Source: Pseudomonas sp. KU26590 (lineage in GTDB: Bacteria; Pseudomonadota; Gammaproteobacteria; Pseudomonadales; Pseudomonadaceae). From it: a DNA stretch of 64,000 nt. A program made the translations under genes and the position numbers. Below, piece by piece: positions 6,903 to 17,918 of the stretch. The first letter of the stretch is position 1. The number at the start of each line of letters is the position of its first letter. The notes under the pieces were generated by a model. The model did no database searches and had not been told where the DNA came from. It worked only from the letters and a program-made list of their open reading frames with translations. The DNA is taken from positions 2,633,501 to 2,697,500 of the forward strand of contig NZ_CP110644.1 of assembly GCF_026153515.1 (NCBI RefSeq), given 5' to 3'.

Positions 6903-8135
6903 TTACGCCTCCCGCCCACGCAACCCGTCGCGCCCATAAAACGCCACCACCACAAAACACCCCAGGGGCAGCAGGTACGCCAGCGCGGTGGAGAAGTGAT
7001 CCGCCACCAGCCCCATGAAATACGGCATCAGCGCGCCGCCGACGATGGCCATGATCAGGAACGAGCTGCCGCGTTTGGTGTGCGGGCCGAGGTTTTTCAC
7101 GCCCATGGCGAAGATGGTCGGGAACATGATCGACATGAAGAAGAACACCGCGACCAGCGCCACCACGGACACGCTTTCCACGCCGCTGACCACCACCGCG
7201 CACAACGCAACGTTGATCCACGCGTAGACCATCAACAGCCGCTGCGCCGAAATACGCCCCATCAGCCAGGTGCTGAAGAAGCGCCCGCACATGAAGCAGA
7301 TCATCGCCACCGACAGCAGGTACGCGGCACTCTGGCTGGTCATGCTCGCCCAGTGCTCGGTGACGTAATTGATGAAGAACGCGCCCACGCCCACCTGCGC
7401 CGCGACGTAGAAGAACTGCGTGACCACGCCGCCGACAAATTCTCGGTGCTGCCAGAGGGTCTTGCTGTCCTGGCGTTGAATGCTCGATTCCTGCTCGCGC
7501 AGATCGGGCATCGGCGTGCGGGCGAACAGCGCCGCCACCAGCAAAACGATCACCGCGATGACCACGTAGGTGGTTTGCAGCGAGCTGTTGTCACTGCCGG
7601 CGTTGCTGCCGCCGAAGAACAACGCGCCCCCCAGCAGCGGCCCGACGAATTGGCCGAGGCCATTGAACGACTGCGCCAGATTGAGCCGACGCTCCGCGCC
7701 TTTCGGGTCGCCCAGCACGGTGGCGTAGGGATTGGCCGCCGTCTCCAGACAACCCAGCCCCAGCGCGATGACGAACAGCGCAAACAGGAAGAACGGGAAG
7801 CTCGCCGCATTGGCTGCCGGCATGAACAGCAACGCGCCGGCGGCATACAGGCACAGCCCCAGCAGGATCCCGGCCTTGTAGCCGAAGCGGTCCATCAACA
7901 AGCCGGCGGGCAGGGCGATGATGAAATAAGCGCCGAAGTAGGCGGCCTGCAGCAGCCCGGACTGGGCCTTGCTGACGTGCAGCGTTTCCTGAAAGTGCTT
8001 GTTCAGCACATCGAGCAGCCCGTACGACAGCCCCCAGAGGAAAAACAGGCTGGTCACCAGCATCAACGCCACCCGCACCGACGGCGCAGCGTGCCGGTAC
8101 ACCGGTGCCTGGACTTTGCTGTGTTTGGTCAACAT
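6903..8135 (-). CDS. fucP: L-fucose:H+ symporter FucP
   Basis: A 410-residue major-facilitator transporter of the FucP family, with about 12 membrane segments and family features such as the FFLWGLSYGLLDVLNKHFQ first helix and LETAANPYATVLG in the N-terminal half. It would import L-fucose with protons. The start is set at 8135 because AAAGGAG lies 6 bp before this ATG; the frame is open 9 codons further. It is the transport gene of the fucose operon running from 13634 down to here. Confidence 0.9.
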   Translation of the reverse strand: MLTKHSKVQAPVYRHAAPSVRVALMLVTSLFFLWGLSYGLLDVLNKHFQETLHVSKAQSGLLQAAYFGAYFIIALPAGLLMDRFGYKAGILLGLCLYAAGALLFMPAANAASFPFFLFALFVIALGLGCLETAANPYATVLGDPKGAERRLNLAQSFNGLGQFVGPLLGGALFFGGSNAGSDNSSLQTTYVVIAVIVLLVAALFARTPMPDLREQESSIQRQDSKTLWQHREFVGGVVTQFFYVAAQVGVGAFFINYVTEHWASMTSQSAAYLLSVAMICFMCGRFFSTWLMGRISAQRLLMVYAWINVALCAVVVSGVESVSVVALVAVFFFMSIMFPTIFAMGVKNLGPHTKRGSSFLIMAIVGGALMPYFMGLVADHFSTALAYLLPLGCFVVVAFYGRDGLRGREA

Positions 8136-8221
8136 AACGCTCTCCTTTTTGTTGTTGTTCAAGCGTGCAGCGTGATGAAACGGATGTTCGGTTAACGCCG
8201 GAATCGCATCACTTCACGGAC

Positions 8222-8313
8222 CTGTAGGAGCGCGCTTGCCCGCGATTGCGGTATGTCAGCCGGCAGTGATGTTGAATGTGCCGGCATAATCGCGGGCAAG
8301 CGCGCTCCTACCA
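8222..8313. repeat. REPIN (REP family iii, gcgcgcttgcccgcga)
   Basis: Inverted pair of the third REP family, taggagcgcgcttgcccgcg and its complement. It lies inside the fucose operon between the mutarotase and fucP genes, so it would be transcribed. Other copies: 14687-14779, 20985-21095, 37868-37957, 44007-44097, 60779-60868. Confidence 0.85.
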
Positions 8314-8322
8314 TTGAAGTGC

Positions 8323-8685
8323 TTAAGGCGGCTGATCCGACAGGCTGAAAATCTGCGCCATCGGCTGCCATTTATTCCCCGGCTCGGTCCACGGCGTCGG
8401 CTTCTGAAACCGCCACATCAACGCCTCCCATTCCTGCACCTTGGGATGGGCCGCCGACGCCTTATCCATCGCGTCGGCGCTGAAACCCGGCGCCGTGTCC
8501 ATGACCATGAACAGTCGCGTGCCCAGTCGCCAGATCTGCATATCCAGCACGCCCTGACCGCGCAAGTGCTCAGCGATTTCCGGCCATATGCGCCGATGCA
8601 GTTGCTCATACTCGGCAATCAACGCCTCGTCATCGGCCAAGTCCAGGGCCAGACAAAACCGCTGCGCAACCGTCCCCGTATTCAT
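8323..8685 (-). CDS. L-fucose/L-rhamnose mutarotase family protein
   Basis: A 120-residue protein of the L-rhamnose mutarotase family (alpha/beta barrel dimers that interconvert sugar anomers). Typical residues are seen: RFCLALDL at the start, the H-x-x-I-W-P-E-I segment near residue 31, and MQIWRLGTRLFMVMD in the middle. In this operon it would supply the anomer of L-fucose used by the dehydrogenase at 8696-9472, 10 bp upstream. Fucose rather than rhamnose specificity is inferred from the neighbours. Confidence 0.85.
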   Translation of the reverse strand: MNTGTVAQRFCLALDLADDEALIAEYEQLHRRIWPEIAEHLRGQGVLDMQIWRLGTRLFMVMDTAPGFSADAMDKASAAHPKVQEWEALMWRFQKPTPWTEPGNKWQPMAQIFSLSDQPP

Positions 8686-8695
8686 GTCAGCGCGC

Positions 8696-10362
<1,667 letters not shown>

Positions 10363-10417
10363 TGTTGTTGTACTCCGTCCGTTTCATAGCCTCGCGCAAT
10401 CTCTGCGGCGCGCGCAT

Positions 10418-10509
10418 TTGTAGGAGCCGGCTTGCTGGCGAACCCGATGTTTCAGGCGACTCAGCAGCGTCTGAACACACGCATTCGCGGGCAAGCGCGC
10501 TCCTACAAG
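10418..10509. repeat. Hybrid REPIN, family ii left arm and family iii right arm
   Basis: The left arm reads taggagccggcttgctggcg (family ii), but the right arm reads cgcgggcaagcgcgctccta (family iii). All other REPINs with two clear arms in this window pair like with like. Confidence 0.85.
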
Positions 10510-10524
10510 GGTCCGGCAGTGTGC

Positions 10525-11802
10525 TCAGCCCTTGTATGCGTACCGCGCCCGCGAAGCGGCTTTCATCTGAATCGAGAACCCCGGCGCGGCCGGCGGCAAA
10601 TACGCCGCATCGCGAATCACACAAGGGTCCTCGAAGTGCTCATGCAGGTGATCGACATACTCCACCACCCGACCTTCATGGGTGCCGGCGATGCACAGAT
10701 AGTCGATCATCGACAGGTGCTGCACGTACTCGCACAGCCCTACGCCGCCGGCATGGGGGCAGACCGGCAGGTGATATTTGGCGGCCATCAGCATCACCGC
10801 CAGCACCTCGTTGACCCCGCCAAGGCGGCAGGCGTCGATCTGCACCACGTCGATGGCCCCGCGCATGATCAGTTGCTTGAAGACGATGCGGTTCTGGCAC
10901 ATTTCGCCGGTCGCCACCTTCACCGGGTGGACGCCGAGACGAATCGTGCGATGGCCCTCGACGTCGTCGGGGCTGGTCGGTTCTTCGATGAACCAGGGTT
11001 TGGCGAAGGCCAGCTCGCGGACCCAGTCGATGGCCTCTTTGACCTCCCAGACCTGATTGGCGTCGATCATCAGATGGCGATCCGGACCCAGCACTTCCCG
11101 GGCGATGCGCACCCGGCGGATGTCGTCCCGCAGGTCGCGGCCGACTTTCAGTTTGATGTGGGAAAAGCCGCCGTCGACCGCCTCCTGACACAGCCGGCGC
11201 AGCTTGTCGTCCGGGTATCCCAGCCAGCCCGCCGAGGTGGTGTAGCAGGGGTAACCGTCGGCCAGCAGCGTTTGCAGCCGTTGCGCCTTGCCCTCGGCGC
11301 GCTCGGTCAACAGCGTCAGGGCTTCGTCCGGGGTGAGGCAGTCGGTGATGTAGCGAAAATCGATGCAGCGCACCAGCTGCTCCGGGGTCATTTCCGCCAC
11401 CAGTTGCCACACTGGCTTGCCTTCGGACTTGGCCCACAGGTCCCACGTGGCATTGACCACGGCGCCGGTCGCCAGATGAATGGCGCCCTTGTCCGGGCCG
11501 ATCCAGCGCAACTGGCTGTCGCTGGTGACGTGGCGCCAGAAGCGGCCCATGTCTTCGGCGATCCACTCCAGCTTCAAGCCGACCATCACGCCCGCCAGCG
11601 CCTTGATCGCGGCACAACAGATCTCGTTGCCGCGCCCGATGGTGAACGTCAGGCCGTGGCCTTGCAGGGTGGGGTGATCGGTTTCGAGAATGACGTAGGC
11701 CGCCGAGTAATCGGGGTCCGGGTTCATCGCGTCGGAGCCGTCGAGGAATTGCGAGGTGGGGAAACGAATGTCTTCAACGCGCAAGGCGGTGATGGTGGTC
11801 AT
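10525..11802 (-). CDS. L-fuconate dehydratase (enolase superfamily)
   Basis: A 425-residue enolase-superfamily dehydratase that converts L-fuconate to 2-keto-3-deoxy-L-fuconate. The barrel motifs are present: K-L-K-V-G-R-D (catalytic Lys region), MIDANQVW (metal Asp), FIEEP (metal Glu), VATGEM (metal Glu) and CPHAGGVGL (catalytic His). The N-terminal ALRVEDIRFPTS is typical. The start at 11802 has AAAGGGA in front; an ATG six codons upstream lacks a good site. Confidence 0.93.
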   Translation of the reverse strand: MTTITALRVEDIRFPTSQFLDGSDAMNPDPDYSAAYVILETDHPTLQGHGLTFTIGRGNEICCAAIKALAGVMVGLKLEWIAEDMGRFWRHVTSDSQLRWIGPDKGAIHLATGAVVNATWDLWAKSEGKPVWQLVAEMTPEQLVRCIDFRYITDCLTPDEALTLLTERAEGKAQRLQTLLADGYPCYTTSAGWLGYPDDKLRRLCQEAVDGGFSHIKLKVGRDLRDDIRRVRIAREVLGPDRHLMIDANQVWEVKEAIDWVRELAFAKPWFIEEPTSPDDVEGHRTIRLGVHPVKVATGEMCQNRIVFKQLIMRGAIDVVQIDACRLGGVNEVLAVMLMAAKYHLPVCPHAGGVGLCEYVQHLSMIDYLCIAGTHEGRVVEYVDHLHEHFEDPCVIRDAAYLPPAAPGFSIQMKAASRARYAYKG

Positions 11803-11881
11803 GGCGGGTCCCTTTGGCATTTTTATGGGCGTAAGCCAGGGCCCGCAACGAGCGTTACGGGCCTTTCAATCGGTCAGCGCG

Positions 11882-12727
11882 TCATGCGTCGACAGTCAGC
11901 TGCTGCTGTTCACCCAACCCTTCAATGCCCAGACGCATGGTCTGGCCGGCGCGCAGGAACACCGGTTCCGGCTTGATGCCCAGGCCCACGCCCGGCGGTG
12001 TGCCGGTGGAAATCACGTCGCCCGGCTGCAGGCTCATGAACTGGCTCAGGTAGCTCACCAGCTTGGGGATCTGGAAAATCATCGTGCGGGTGTTGCCGTT
12101 CTGGTAGCGCTTGCCGTCGACTTCCAGCCACAGGTTGAGCTGGTGCGGGTCGGCGATTTCATCGCGGGTCACCAGCCACGGACCGATCGGGCCGAAGGTG
12201 TCGCAGCCCTTGCCCTTGTCCCAGGTGCCGCCGCGCTCGATCTGGAATTCACGCTCGGACACGTCGTTGATCACGCAATAACCCGCCACGTGTTCCAGCG
12301 CATCGGCCTCGTCGATGTAACGACCGCCCTTGCCGATCACCACGCCCAGCTCGACTTCCCAGTCGGTCTTCTTCGAGTTGCGCGGGATCTCCACGTTGTC
12401 GTTGGGGCCGACGATGGCGCTGGTCCACTTGTTGAAAATAATCGGCTCTTTCGGAATGTCGGCGCCGGTTTCAGCGGCGTGGTCGGCGTAGTTCAGGCCG
12501 ATGCAGATGAACTTGCCGATCTTGCCCACGCACGGGCCGAGGCGCGGATTGCCCTCAACCAGCGGCAGGCTGTTGATGTCCTGGGACTGCAAGTGCGCGA
12601 TGCTTTCCGGGCTCAGCGCGGTGCCCGACAGGTCACCGATGAGATCGGTCAGATCGCGAATGCGGCCGTCGCTGTCCAGCAGGCCAGGGCGTTCTTGACC
12701 GGGTTCGCCGTAACGCAGCAATTTCAT
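11882..12727 (-). CDS. 2,4-diketo-3-deoxy-L-fuconate hydrolase (FAH family)
   Basis: A 281-residue fumarylacetoacetate-hydrolase-fold enzyme with the family core: CIGLNYADHA near residue 74, the metal ligands in DWEVELGVVIGK, NDVSEREFQ and STGTPPGVG. In this operon it would cleave 2,4-diketo-3-deoxy-L-fuconate to pyruvate and L-lactate, the last step. The family is clear; the substrate is assigned from the adjacent dehydratase and dehydrogenase. Confidence 0.87.
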   Translation of the reverse strand: MKLLRYGEPGQERPGLLDSDGRIRDLTDLIGDLSGTALSPESIAHLQSQDINSLPLVEGNPRLGPCVGKIGKFICIGLNYADHAAETGADIPKEPIIFNKWTSAIVGPNDNVEIPRNSKKTDWEVELGVVIGKGGRYIDEADALEHVAGYCVINDVSEREFQIERGGTWDKGKGCDTFGPIGPWLVTRDEIADPHQLNLWLEVDGKRYQNGNTRTMIFQIPKLVSYLSQFMSLQPGDVISTGTPPGVGLGIKPEPVFLRAGQTMRLGIEGLGEQQQLTVDA

Positions 12728-12768
12728 GGGGTGTCCTCTAAACGTGAGTGATCAGATTCGTTGATGCT

Positions 12769-12879
12769 GTAGGAGTGAGCTTGCTCGCGATCCGATGGTA
12801 CGGGTGCTCATCGGTCGACTGACACCTCGTTATCGTCCGGATGCAAAACGGACCCAGCTCACTCCTGCCGTTAAGTGTG
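12769..12879. repeat. Decayed REPIN (variant gtgagcttgctcgcga)
   Basis: The left arm ctgtaggagtgagcttgctcg is intact, but the right arm keeps only gctcactcctg. It lies between two genes of the fucose operon. Confidence 0.5.
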
Positions 12880-12893
12880 ATCAGCAGCCAGGC

Positions 12894-13634
12894 TCAGTTA
12901 CTCCAGCCGCCGTCGATGATTTGCGCGGTGCCCGTGGTAAAGCCGCTGGCCGACGAGCCGAGGTACAGCGCCAGTTGGGCGATTTCCTCGGGCGTGCCCA
13001 GGCGTCCCATGGGCTGGCGCGCTTCGAACGCCGCGTACACCTCGGCCTCCTCACGGCCCTCGCGCGCCGCTTGATCGGCCACGCGCTGACGCAGGGAAGG
13101 GGATTCCACGGTACCGGGGCAAATGCAGTTGCAGCGGATGTTCTGCCCGACGAAATCGGCAGCGACCGACCGGGTGATGCCGATCACGGCGGCCTTGCTT
13201 GCGCAGTAGGCGAAGCGGTTGGGCACGCCCTTGATGGCCGAGGCGACCGACGACATGTTGATGATCGAGCCGCCGCCGTTGGCCAGCATCGCCGGCAAAA
13301 ACGCGCGGATCATCTTGTACATCGCGGTGACGTTGAGGTCGAAGGCGAAGCGCCAGTCGTCCTCGGAGCATTCGAGGATGTTGCCGCTGTGCACCACACC
13401 CGCGCAGTTGAACAACACGTCCAGCGCGCCCACTTCGGCGGCCAGCTGTTGAATCGCGGCGTGATCGGTGACGTCGAGCACACGCTTGTGGACGCCCTGG
13501 AAGTGATCCAGCGCTGCGCCGTTGATGTCGATTGCGAAGACTTCTGCGCCAGCCTTCAGGTAGGCCTCGACGCTGGCTTGCCCGATGCCCTGGGCGGCGG
13601 CCGTGATGAGCACTCGCTTACCGGTGAGGTCCAT
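12894..13634 (-). CDS. 2-keto-3-deoxy-L-fuconate dehydrogenase (SDR family)
   Basis: A 246-residue short-chain dehydrogenase, first gene of the fucose operon. Motifs: TAAAQGIG (cofactor loop), NCAG, and the YCASKAAVIG catalytic Tyr-Lys. The C-terminal TGTAQIIDGGWSN is typical. It would oxidise 2-keto-3-deoxy-L-fuconate to the 2,4-diketo acid used by the hydrolase at 11882-12727. Together with fucP, mutarotase, dehydrogenase, lactonase and dehydratase it completes the pathway. Confidence 0.87.
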   Translation of the reverse strand: MDLTGKRVLITAAAQGIGQASVEAYLKAGAEVFAIDINGAALDHFQGVHKRVLDVTDHAAIQQLAAEVGALDVLFNCAGVVHSGNILECSEDDWRFAFDLNVTAMYKMIRAFLPAMLANGGGSIINMSSVASAIKGVPNRFAYCASKAAVIGITRSVAADFVGQNIRCNCICPGTVESPSLRQRVADQAAREGREEAEVYAAFEARQPMGRLGTPEEIAQLALYLGSSASGFTTGTAQIIDGGWSN

Positions 13635-13781
13635 GTTGATCCCTTGTTTTTATTGTTGAGACGACCTGTCTGGCTATCGAGCGCTTCAGGTCTGCTGACC
13701 GGGCCACTGAGGCCGCATTCAGGCAAAGACGACGCACGCGAACCTCGTTGGGGTTTGCTATGCTCGGCTCACTGCAGCGCT

Positions 13782-13800
13782 CCAATGGTCAGGCCATTGG
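13782..13800. promoter_or_regulatory. Candidate operator of the fucose regulator
   Basis: Perfect inverted repeat CCAATGG-tcagg-CCATTGG (7-bp arms) in the 247-bp divergent region between the fucose operon and its FadR-type regulator. It contains the TGGT...CCA pattern often seen for FadR-subfamily operators. Control of both divergent promoters is inferred. Confidence 0.6.
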
Positions 13801-13881
13801 TCCTGTTTTTAGCACTTGTCATGGGCCGCAACAAGGCCATTTTTCGATCCAGTGCGCTGTAAATTTTCGAGCCGATTCCCG

Positions 13882-14643
13882 ATGCCAATCCAAGTAATTG
13901 ATAACCAGAGACTTTATCGCCAGATCGCCGATCAGCTACGCGCGCTGATCGACAGCGGTGAATTTCCACCGGGCAGCCGCCTGCCGGCGGAACGTGAATT
14001 GGCCAAGATGCTGGGGGTGAGCAGGGCGTCGGTGCGCGAGGCGATGATTGCCCTTGAGGTGATCGGGCTGGTGGATGTGCGGGTGGGCAATGGCGTGCTG
14101 GTCTGTGAGCCGCCGGGGCAGAAGCTGTCCGATGAACCGGTAATGACCCAGGTCACCCGCGATCAGTGGAAGGACGTCGACCCGGAGCTGGGCATCGAGG
14201 TGGATTTCAGCGCCGAGATCCCGCCGTTTGCCCTGCTTCAGGCGCGTCGGCTGATCGAACCGGAAGCAGCGGCGCTGGCGGCGCAGAACGCCAGCGATGA
14301 AGAGCTGGAAGCGATTCGCGAGGCCTTCGAACGTAACGCCCGCGACAACCGCGAGCATTCCCACACCCACCCCGGCGATCGCCTGTTCCACATCCGCATC
14401 GCCCAGGCCTCTGGCAATCCGGCCTATGCACTGATGATCAAGCACCTGCTCGGCCATCAGTACGGCAGCATGTTCCAGCGCTTACAGGCCCACTACACCT
14501 CCGACGACATGCCGTTCCGCTCCGAACACGAACACCGCCTGATCCTCGACGCCCTGCAACACCGCGATGCAGGCGCCGCGAGGCAGGCGATGGCCGGGCA
14601 TCTGGATGAAGTGATCCGCATCTTCAGCCGCGGCGGGGTGTAG
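13882..14643 (+). CDS. FadR-subfamily GntR regulator of L-fucose catabolism
   Basis: A 253-residue regulator. The N-terminal winged helix (about residues 10-75) has the GntR block GSRLPAERELAKMLGVSRAS followed by VREAMIALE. The C-terminal FCD ligand domain (about 115-245) has its conserved Arg/His metal-binding helices (ARRLIEPE and later HEHRLILDAL). It is transcribed away from the fucose operon. The start at 13882 is chosen because MPIQ... begins the usual domain; the frame is open 22 codons upstream. Confidence 0.88.
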   Translation: MPIQVIDNQRLYRQIADQLRALIDSGEFPPGSRLPAERELAKMLGVSRASVREAMIALEVIGLVDVRVGNGVLVCEPPGQKLSDEPVMTQVTRDQWKDVDPELGIEVDFSAEIPPFALLQARRLIEPEAAALAAQNASDEELEAIREAFERNARDNREHSHTHPGDRLFHIRIAQASGNPAYALMIKHLLGHQYGSMFQRLQAHYTSDDMPFRSEHEHRLILDALQHRDAGAARQAMAGHLDEVIRIFSRGGV

Positions 14644-14686
14644 CGTTCAGAAGGGGGCACCGCAGACTTCCCCGCTATCGCAGCAC

Positions 14687-14779
14687 CTGTAGGAGCGCGC
14701 TTGCCCGCGAAGAGGCCGGTGCGTCCGACGCATCTCTGTCGTCCATGCCGACGCCTTCGCGGGCAAGCGCGCTCCTACA
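14687..14779. repeat. REPIN (family iii)
   Basis: Inverted pair of taggagcgcgcttgcccgcg between the fucose regulator and a convergent SDR gene. Confidence 0.85.
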
Positions 14780-14839
14780 CGTGTTGCGGTGGCAGCTGAA
14801 TATCAGCGTGTCAGCGCAGACGGCTGAATGGGTCCTCAC

Positions 14840-15673
14840 TCACCCATCCGTCGAGCGCGACACCTCTTCCCATTCCGCAAACTCGGCTTCCAGCTGCGCC
14901 AGCTTTTCCCGCACCAGCTTCAACGCGTCGCTGCCCAGCAACAGATGCGCCGGCGGGCTGGGACTATCAATCAGCTTGAGCATCGCATCTGCCGCCTTCA
15001 CCGGATCACCCGGCTGTTTGCCGCTGCGTTCTTCGCGGGCCTTGCGGATCGGGTCGAAGCTGGCGTCGTAGTCGGCAATCTGCCGCGCGGTACGCTGCAT
15101 CGAGCGCCCGGCCCAATCGGTACGGAACGAACCCGGCGCCACGGCGGTGACAAACACATTGAACGGCTTTAACTCCTTGCTCAAAGATTCGGAAATGCCT
15201 TCCAGGGCGAACTTGCTGCCGTGGTAGTAGGAAATCCCCGGCATCGTGATGAAGCCGCCCATGGAGGTGACGTTGAGGATGTGCCCGCGGCGACGCTGAC
15301 GGAACAGCGGCACGAAGGCCTTGATGATCGCCACTGCGCCGAACACGTTGACATCGAACTGCCGACGCAAGTCATCCAGCGGCGACTCTTCCAGAATACC
15401 TTCGTGACCATAACCGGCGTTGTTGACCAACACGTCGATGGGCCCGAACGCGGTGTCGGCCTCGGCGACCACGCGGTCGATGGCGTCGAAGTCGGTGACG
15501 TCCAGCAGCACGCCGTGGGCGCGACCGGGTGCCTGGGCTTCGAATGCCTGAACGGCGTCTTCATTGCGCAGGGTGCCGATCACGGTATGACCCGCCGCCA
15601 GCGCCTGTTGCGCCAAGGCCTGACCGAAGCCGCTGCTGACACCGGTGATGAACAGGGTTTTTGATGTGCTCAT
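14840..15673 (-). CDS. Short-chain dehydrogenase/reductase of unknown substrate
   Basis: A 277-residue classical SDR with TGVSSGFG at residues 10-17, NNAGYGHEG around 87-95, the catalytic S-M/Y-H-G-S-K set in ISYYHGSKFALEG, and PGSFRTDW after it. It resembles the oxidoreductase/SDR group often found next to regulators in Pseudomonas. It is separated from the efflux gene by 184 bp holding half a REP, and no neighbour fixes its substrate. Confidence 0.85.
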   Translation of the reverse strand: MSTSKTLFITGVSSGFGQALAQQALAAGHTVIGTLRNEDAVQAFEAQAPGRAHGVLLDVTDFDAIDRVVAEADTAFGPIDVLVNNAGYGHEGILEESPLDDLRRQFDVNVFGAVAIIKAFVPLFRQRRRGHILNVTSMGGFITMPGISYYHGSKFALEGISESLSKELKPFNVFVTAVAPGSFRTDWAGRSMQRTARQIADYDASFDPIRKAREERSGKQPGDPVKAADAMLKLIDSPSPPAHLLLGSDALKLVREKLAQLEAEFAEWEEVSRSTDG

Positions 15674-15857
15674 TGTGCGTTTCCTCTCCGGCCCTAAGCC
15701 GTTGATCGTAGGCCCCCATGGTAGGAACCCTGCGCCTCAAACCGATGACCCAGTCCTACGCGATGATTGCCTGATCCTGCCCTGGCTTGGCGCTGCCACG
15801 GGAAGACTGCTGGTCATCCTGTAGGAGTGAGCTTGCAAGGTGCAGATGACCTGCATC

Positions 15858-17252
15858 TCACACCCGCGGATTGGCCGTGTTCTTGGTCACCAGCCGCAAC
15901 CCGCTTGCCAGACTGCCCACCGCCGCAAAGCCTGCGCCGATGCTTAAGGCCAACACCGGGCCGTGAGTATTGGAAATCCCGAAACTCAAGGCCACCAACG
16001 CCGCGCCCGTGGCCTGACCGATCAGGCGTGCCGTCGCAATCGTGCCGCTGGCGCCGCTGGAGCGTTCCTTCGGCGCGCTGGTCATCAGCGCTTTCTGATT
16101 CGGCGCCTGGAAGAACCCGAAGCCGATCCCGCATAGCATCATCCGCCCGATGATGGAGATCACGCTGGCGTCCGCCGGCATGCTCGCCAGGGAAATCATG
16201 CCGACACAGAGGATGGCCAGGCCGATCCCGCCCAGCAGCCCCGGCGGATAACGGTCCGACATGCGCCCGGCAAATGGCGCAATCATCGCCACCACCACCG
16301 ACCACGGCGTCATCAGAAACCCGGTCTGCACCGGGTCGCGGCCCAGGGTGCTCTCAAAAAAGAACGGCAACGAGACAAATGCCAGGCCCTGGGTGGCGAA
16401 CGAACAGAACGCCGTCAGCGCCGACAGCGCAAACATCGGCCGCTTGAGCAGATCCAGCGGGAACATTGGCGCAGGGTGCCCGGCCTCCCGCTTGAGCATC
16501 AGCGCGCCGCCCACCAGAAAAACCGCCAGGGCGATCAGCACGCTGGTCATGGAACCCAGCTGTGCCGCCTGACTCAGGGCAAAGATCAGCGCGCCGAAGG
16601 TGATGACGTTGAGCACGGCGGTCATGCGGTCGAAGGTTAAGGTGCCGAGACGGGTCGCGGGCAGTGAATTCCAGGCAAACACCAAGGCGAACAGGCCGAT
16701 GGGCAGGTTGATCGCGAACAGCCACGGCCAGCTCGCCACCGACAGCACCAGCGAGGCCACGGTCGGGCCGATGGAAAACGACGTGCCGACCACCAGCGCG
16801 TTCATGCCCAGTCCGCGGCCGAGCCGTTCGTGGGGGAAGATCGAACCGATCAGCGCGGCGTTGACGCTCATGATCGCGCTGGCACCGATGCCCTGGAGGA
16901 CCCGGGCGATGGTCAGCGTGGGCAATGACCAGGACAGCGCACACAAGGCCGACGACACCACGAACAGAATCAGCCCGCCCAGATAGACCTTGCGGTGCCC
17001 GAGCACACCGCCCAGTGCCGCGAACGGCAACAGCGTGGCGACGGCGGCGAGCTGGTAGGCGTTGATGATCCATACCGACGCTGCCGGCGAGGCGTGTAAA
17101 TCAGCCGCGATGGCGGGGAGGGCAGTGTTGGCGATGGCGGTGTCGAGGGTGGCGAGGGCGATGGACATCAGAATCGCCGCCATGCCGCGAAACTCGCGGG
17201 GTGTGAGTTTGTTACCGACGCGCGGGGCATCCTGAGTGACGGGCTGGACCAT
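15858..17252 (-). CDS. DHA2-family MFS drug efflux transporter
   Basis: A 464-residue major-facilitator exporter with about 14 membrane helices. It has the DHA2 motif C-like glycine-rich helix and the TM1 signature LATLDTAIANTALPAIAADL. It would export hydrophobic compounds with proton antiport. The start at 17252 has GGAG upstream; the frame continues 14 codons further without a better site. No membrane-fusion partner is adjacent, so it may work alone. Confidence 0.88.
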   Translation of the reverse strand: MVQPVTQDAPRVGNKLTPREFRGMAAILMSIALATLDTAIANTALPAIAADLHASPAASVWIINAYQLAAVATLLPFAALGGVLGHRKVYLGGLILFVVSSALCALSWSLPTLTIARVLQGIGASAIMSVNAALIGSIFPHERLGRGLGMNALVVGTSFSIGPTVASLVLSVASWPWLFAINLPIGLFALVFAWNSLPATRLGTLTFDRMTAVLNVITFGALIFALSQAAQLGSMTSVLIALAVFLVGGALMLKREAGHPAPMFPLDLLKRPMFALSALTAFCSFATQGLAFVSLPFFFESTLGRDPVQTGFLMTPWSVVVAMIAPFAGRMSDRYPPGLLGGIGLAILCVGMISLASMPADASVISIIGRMMLCGIGFGFFQAPNQKALMTSAPKERSSGASGTIATARLIGQATGAALVALSFGISNTHGPVLALSIGAGFAAVGSLASGLRLVTKNTANPRV

Positions 17253-17419
17253 TATCGACAACGCTCCGGGGATGAACTTCAGGCAGGTCTGCAAGCGCAG
17301 ACGAAAGCGTGATGGTGCCGTTTTGTTAGGGTGCTACGCAATTAAAGATGCGCGAAGCAGGACGGATCGCGACGGCATACGGCCGCGCAGCTGCAGGTAT
17401 GGCAGCGCCGGCATCCAAC

Positions 17420-17509
17420 TGTAGGAGCCGGCTTGCTGGCGAATGCTGTGTGTCAGACGCCCGTTTCACAACTGCCCCGACCCGTTCGCCAGCAAGCCGG
17501 CTGCTACGG
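17420..17509. repeat. REPIN (family ii)
   Basis: Inverted pair of gagccggcttgctggcgaa between the efflux gene and the small acidic protein gene. Confidence 0.85.
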
Positions 17510-17540
17510 AGGGGGCAAGGCAAGCATTCAGCGACCGACC

Positions 17541-17825
17541 TCAACCCCCAGCGGTATCAATGTCCTTGTCCAGCTCACCCGTCTGCAGTTCTTCTTTGGT
17601 GGTGTCCGGCGACTCATGCTCTTCAGGCTCGAAGTCCGGAGTAAAGCTGTTATCCCCCGTATCGACCCCGGCCTTCGCCTGACCCTGAGCGCCGTCTTTC
17701 GACTCGCCCAGTGGTTTGACCGTGTCCTCCTGCGCCACGCTGCTTTCCGGGGCTTCCGGTTGCGTGGCCGGGCTGATCGCCGGGTCGTTGCGGTTGACGG
17801 TTTGATCGTTGTTCTGGGTAGCCAT
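17541..17825 (-). CDS. Small acidic, disordered protein of unknown function
   Basis: A 94-residue protein rich in Asp, Glu, Thr, Gln and Pro, with no Cys, no hydrophobic segment and no recognisable domain. It is probably intrinsically disordered. The start at 17825 (MATQNNDQTVNR) has GAGGTG 5 bp upstream; upstream in-frame starts exist at 17843 and 17915. Small proteins of this kind occur in Pseudomonas as unnamed hypotheticals. It begins 94 bp after the HutC-type regulator gene on the same strand. Confidence 0.6.
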   Translation of the reverse strand: MATQNNDQTVNRNDPAISPATQPEAPESSVAQEDTVKPLGESKDGAQGQAKAGVDTGDNSFTPDFEPEEHESPDTTKEELQTGELDKDIDTAGG

Positions 17826-17918
17826 ACGCACCTCTTCTGTCATGTCCCGTTCACAGGACTTACAGATATCGAGGGCAACCGCGCGCAAGGGTTCGATCAA
17901 TGTGCTGACCGGCATTGA

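Noticed and set aside
6996..8195. Long frame antisense to fucP
   Set aside because: Composition (Arg, His, Gln rich) is that of a GC-rich antisense shadow; FucP on the other strand is certain.
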